A stretch of DNA of 64,000 bases from Carpediemonas membranifera (taxonomy: Eukaryota > Fornicata). The stretch spans positions 434,001 through 498,000 of the forward strand of contig JAHDYR010000053.1 of assembly GCA_019828565.1 (NCBI GenBank), given 5' to 3'. The notes below the pieces were generated by a model. That model was not told the DNA's origin. It worked only from the letters and a program-made list of their open reading frames with translations, and made no database searches. The first letter of the stretch is position 1. Each line of letters begins with the position of its first letter. Below are positions 62,670-64,000 of this stretch, one piece after another. The translations under genes and the position numbers were made by a program.

Positions 62670-63800
62670 CTAAATGTGGTACCCGGTACTGTTGTTCGAG
62701 CTCGCGGGGGCCCCAGCCCCGCCGAACAGACCGCCCAGCATCCCGCCAAGGCCACCAGCACCGCCGAGAGAACCCATGACTCTGGAGATGATGGGCTGGA
62801 CGTCTGGGTCACTCATAAATCTCAGAGCAGCCATAGGCCCACCCTCCTGGACAGCCTGGGCGATCTCGTTGAGTTTTCCGGACTGCCGGAGTCTGATAAA
62901 GGCAGGGTCGTCTTGCAGAGAACGGAAAGCAGGGAACGCCTCAAAGAGAGAGTCAATGACTCCGTCGACGTTGGGGGAGCCGGCCGCGGCGCCTTCAGAG
63001 GGAGCAGAGGGAGTTGTGTCCTCAGCGGCAGCGGGGGAGGCGGCAGCCGACTGGCCGCCGCCCATGATGTTGGACATCATGCCCTGGATGGCGGGGTTGT
63101 TGAGGAGGTTGCCCAGCCCGCCAAGGCCCTCAGCGGGGGGTGCAGTGCGGGCCTCCTGCTCGCGCTTGTTGGCCAGGCGGACCTTAGCGATGTCGAGGTT
63201 CTTCTTGAAAGCCTCGTTCTCGGGCTCAAGTGCGAGTGCGCGGCCGTATGCAGAAACTGCGGTTTCGAAGTTGCCAAGCTCGAAGGCGACGGCACCGAGG
63301 CGGGAGTGGCCCTTGGAATAGCGGGGGTCGAGCTCAACAGCGCGCTCGGCGTCGGCCTTGGCCTCGGCAAGGGCACGCTTCTGGACATAAGCTGCAGCCC
63401 GGTTGCAGTAGTAGATCGCGTTGGTGTTGTCGATCTTGATGGCCTGAGAGTAGAAGTCAATGGCTTCATCGAGGCGGCCGCCGCGGATGGAGTCGTTGCC
63501 GAGCATCTTCAGGCGATCAGCCTCAGTCTTGTCCGTGGAGGAAGCCTCAGTGTCCTTGGGCGCGGTAGGGAGCGCAGAAACACCAGCGTTGTAGATATCA
63601 TCAAGAGTATAGCCCTGGATCATCTTGCTACGATCATCAGAGGTCATGGAGGCAATGAATGCATCTTCAAGAGCCTCGACGGCAACCTCGAGAGACTCCT
63701 GGGCGGAAACATCAGAAATGCTCTTCTTCAGAGAGTCCAGGTATGCGTGAATGTGCAGGAGAAGCTGATTGTTGACCATCAGGTTCGAATGATCAGTCAT
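62670..63800 (-). CDS. SGT1/SGTA-like: SGT-type TPR co-chaperone
   Basis: 376 aa from the ATG at 63800 (MTDHSNLM), directly after GAGCAGTTT. Residues 10-65 match the SGTA dimerisation domain (LHIHAYLDSLKKSISDVSAQESLEVAVEALEDAF; the family has AQESLEVAIQCLETAF). Three TPRs (about 95-200) follow, with AIYYCNRAAAYVQK and a carboxylate-clamp Arg pattern for Hsp70/Hsp90 tails. Then come an STI1-like LLNNPAIQGMMSNIM segment, a second one near FRSLQDDPAFIRLR, and a Gly-rich end (GGAGGLGGMLGGLFGGAGAP). SGTA takes tail-anchored and mislocalised proteins to the BAG6/GET route or Hsp70. It is cytosolic. Confidence 0.93.
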   Translation of the reverse strand: MTDHSNLMVNNQLLLHIHAYLDSLKKSISDVSAQESLEVAVEALEDAFIASMTSDDRSKMIQGYTLDDIYNAGVSALPTAPKDTEASSTDKTEADRLKMLGNDSIRGGRLDEAIDFYSQAIKIDNTNAIYYCNRAAAYVQKRALAEAKADAERAVELDPRYSKGHSRLGAVAFELGNFETAVSAYGRALALEPENEAFKKNLDIAKVRLANKREQEARTAPPAEGLGGLGNLLNNPAIQGMMSNIMGGGQSAAASPAAAEDTTPSAPSEGAAAGSPNVDGVIDSLFEAFPAFRSLQDDPAFIRLRQSGKLNEIAQAVQEGGPMAALRFMSDPDVQPIISRVMGSLGGAGGLGGMLGGLFGGAGAPASSNNSTGYHI

Positions 63801-64000
63801 AAACTGCTCGCCTGATTGATCGGCACACTACGCCCCTTCTGGGCATGAATAGGTGTGAATAGGTCTGTTAGAGTACTTGAGGAACTTTCATCTCCAGCAG
63901 AGCTCTGAGTGGTTTAGCCTGCCACATTCTTCGATGGTCCGGACGAGTGTCAGACAAATTCGCGGCCAAATCGGGACCTGTTGAGCAGTTGGATCTCTAG
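63801..64000. other. Right end of window
   Basis: 200 bp. GCAGTTT (63800-63807 with the ATG) is the co-chaperone's initiator-like element. Nothing else supported. Confidence 0.5.

Noticed and set aside
62676-63815. Long plus-strand frame opposite the co-chaperone gene
   Set aside because: Antisense shadow; the minus strand has SGTA, TPR and STI1 motifs.
1-64000. CRISPR arrays or bacterial operon features
   Set aside because: None seen: no spaced repeats, no Shine-Dalgarno-linked gene runs; introns and gene families show eukaryotic DNA.

Overview
The window looks like nuclear DNA of a small-genome, GC-rich, flagellated protist. The genes are close-packed on both strands, mostly intronless, with 100-500 nt between them. 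They include flagellar and microtubule types (CLAMP/SPEF1-like, LRRIQ3-like, TPX2-like and 'TFxPKI' repeat proteins), a double-WRKY transcription factor, a TTBK-like CK1 kinase, an RCC1-like protein and ALG3. Five short introns of 28-32 nt fit the protein families exactly. A metamonad/fornicate excavate (Carpediemonas- or Kipferlia-like) is my best guess; it is inferred from gene content, not proven.

Layout. 1-9852: four minus-strand genes: a PHD-finger protein ending in a Tpt1-like domain and cut by the left edge, a TFxPKI repeat protein, an RCC1-like protein and a very large multipass membrane protein. 9853-21473: a C2H2 zinc-finger gene with an intron, a decayed Fanzor (eukaryotic TnpB homologue) between short direct repeats, ALG3, a small unknown gene, a triple calponin-homology protein, a second TFxPKI protein, an unknown Pro/Ser-rich protein, a PABPN1-like RNA-binding protein and a CLAMP/SPEF1-like gene with two introns.

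22136-40217 is a nested retroelement island. The outer element is a tyrosine-recombinase (YR) retrotransposon with split direct repeats (A1-ORFs-B1-A2-B2, the PAT/Ngaro arrangement) that ends 63 bp from a tRNA-Ile(UAU) gene. Two copies of one LINE, 6.9 and 7.2 kb, lie in its RNase H region with perfect 12- and 13-bp target-site duplications. The LINE encodes ORF1 and a large ORF2 with an OTU cysteine protease, a likely DEDDh 3'-5' exonuclease, an AP-type endonuclease and, in another frame, the reverse transcriptase. A 48-bp minisatellite between protease and exonuclease has 2 modules in one copy and 8 in the other.

40281-64000: the tRNA, a hairpin-rich candidate non-coding RNA, the double-WRKY gene, the CK1/TTBK kinase, a TPX2-like protein, a TPR O-GlcNAc/O-fucosyltransferase, two unknown or coiled-coil genes, a second C2H2 gene, a DUF4602-like protein, a tiny UFM1-like protein, a multipass membrane protein, RPF1 and RRP7 (both ribosome biogenesis), a WD40 fragment, the LRRIQ3-like protein and an SGT co-chaperone cut short of nothing, ending just before the right edge.

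A cross-cutting signal is a short element, CGCAGTTTA (variant CGCACTTTA), at or just upstream of many start codons, including that of the YR retrotransposon. It probably is the initiator/core promoter of this organism. Two unrelated genes also share a 38-bp upstream block at almost the same distance from the start codon, and two others share an exact 18-mer.
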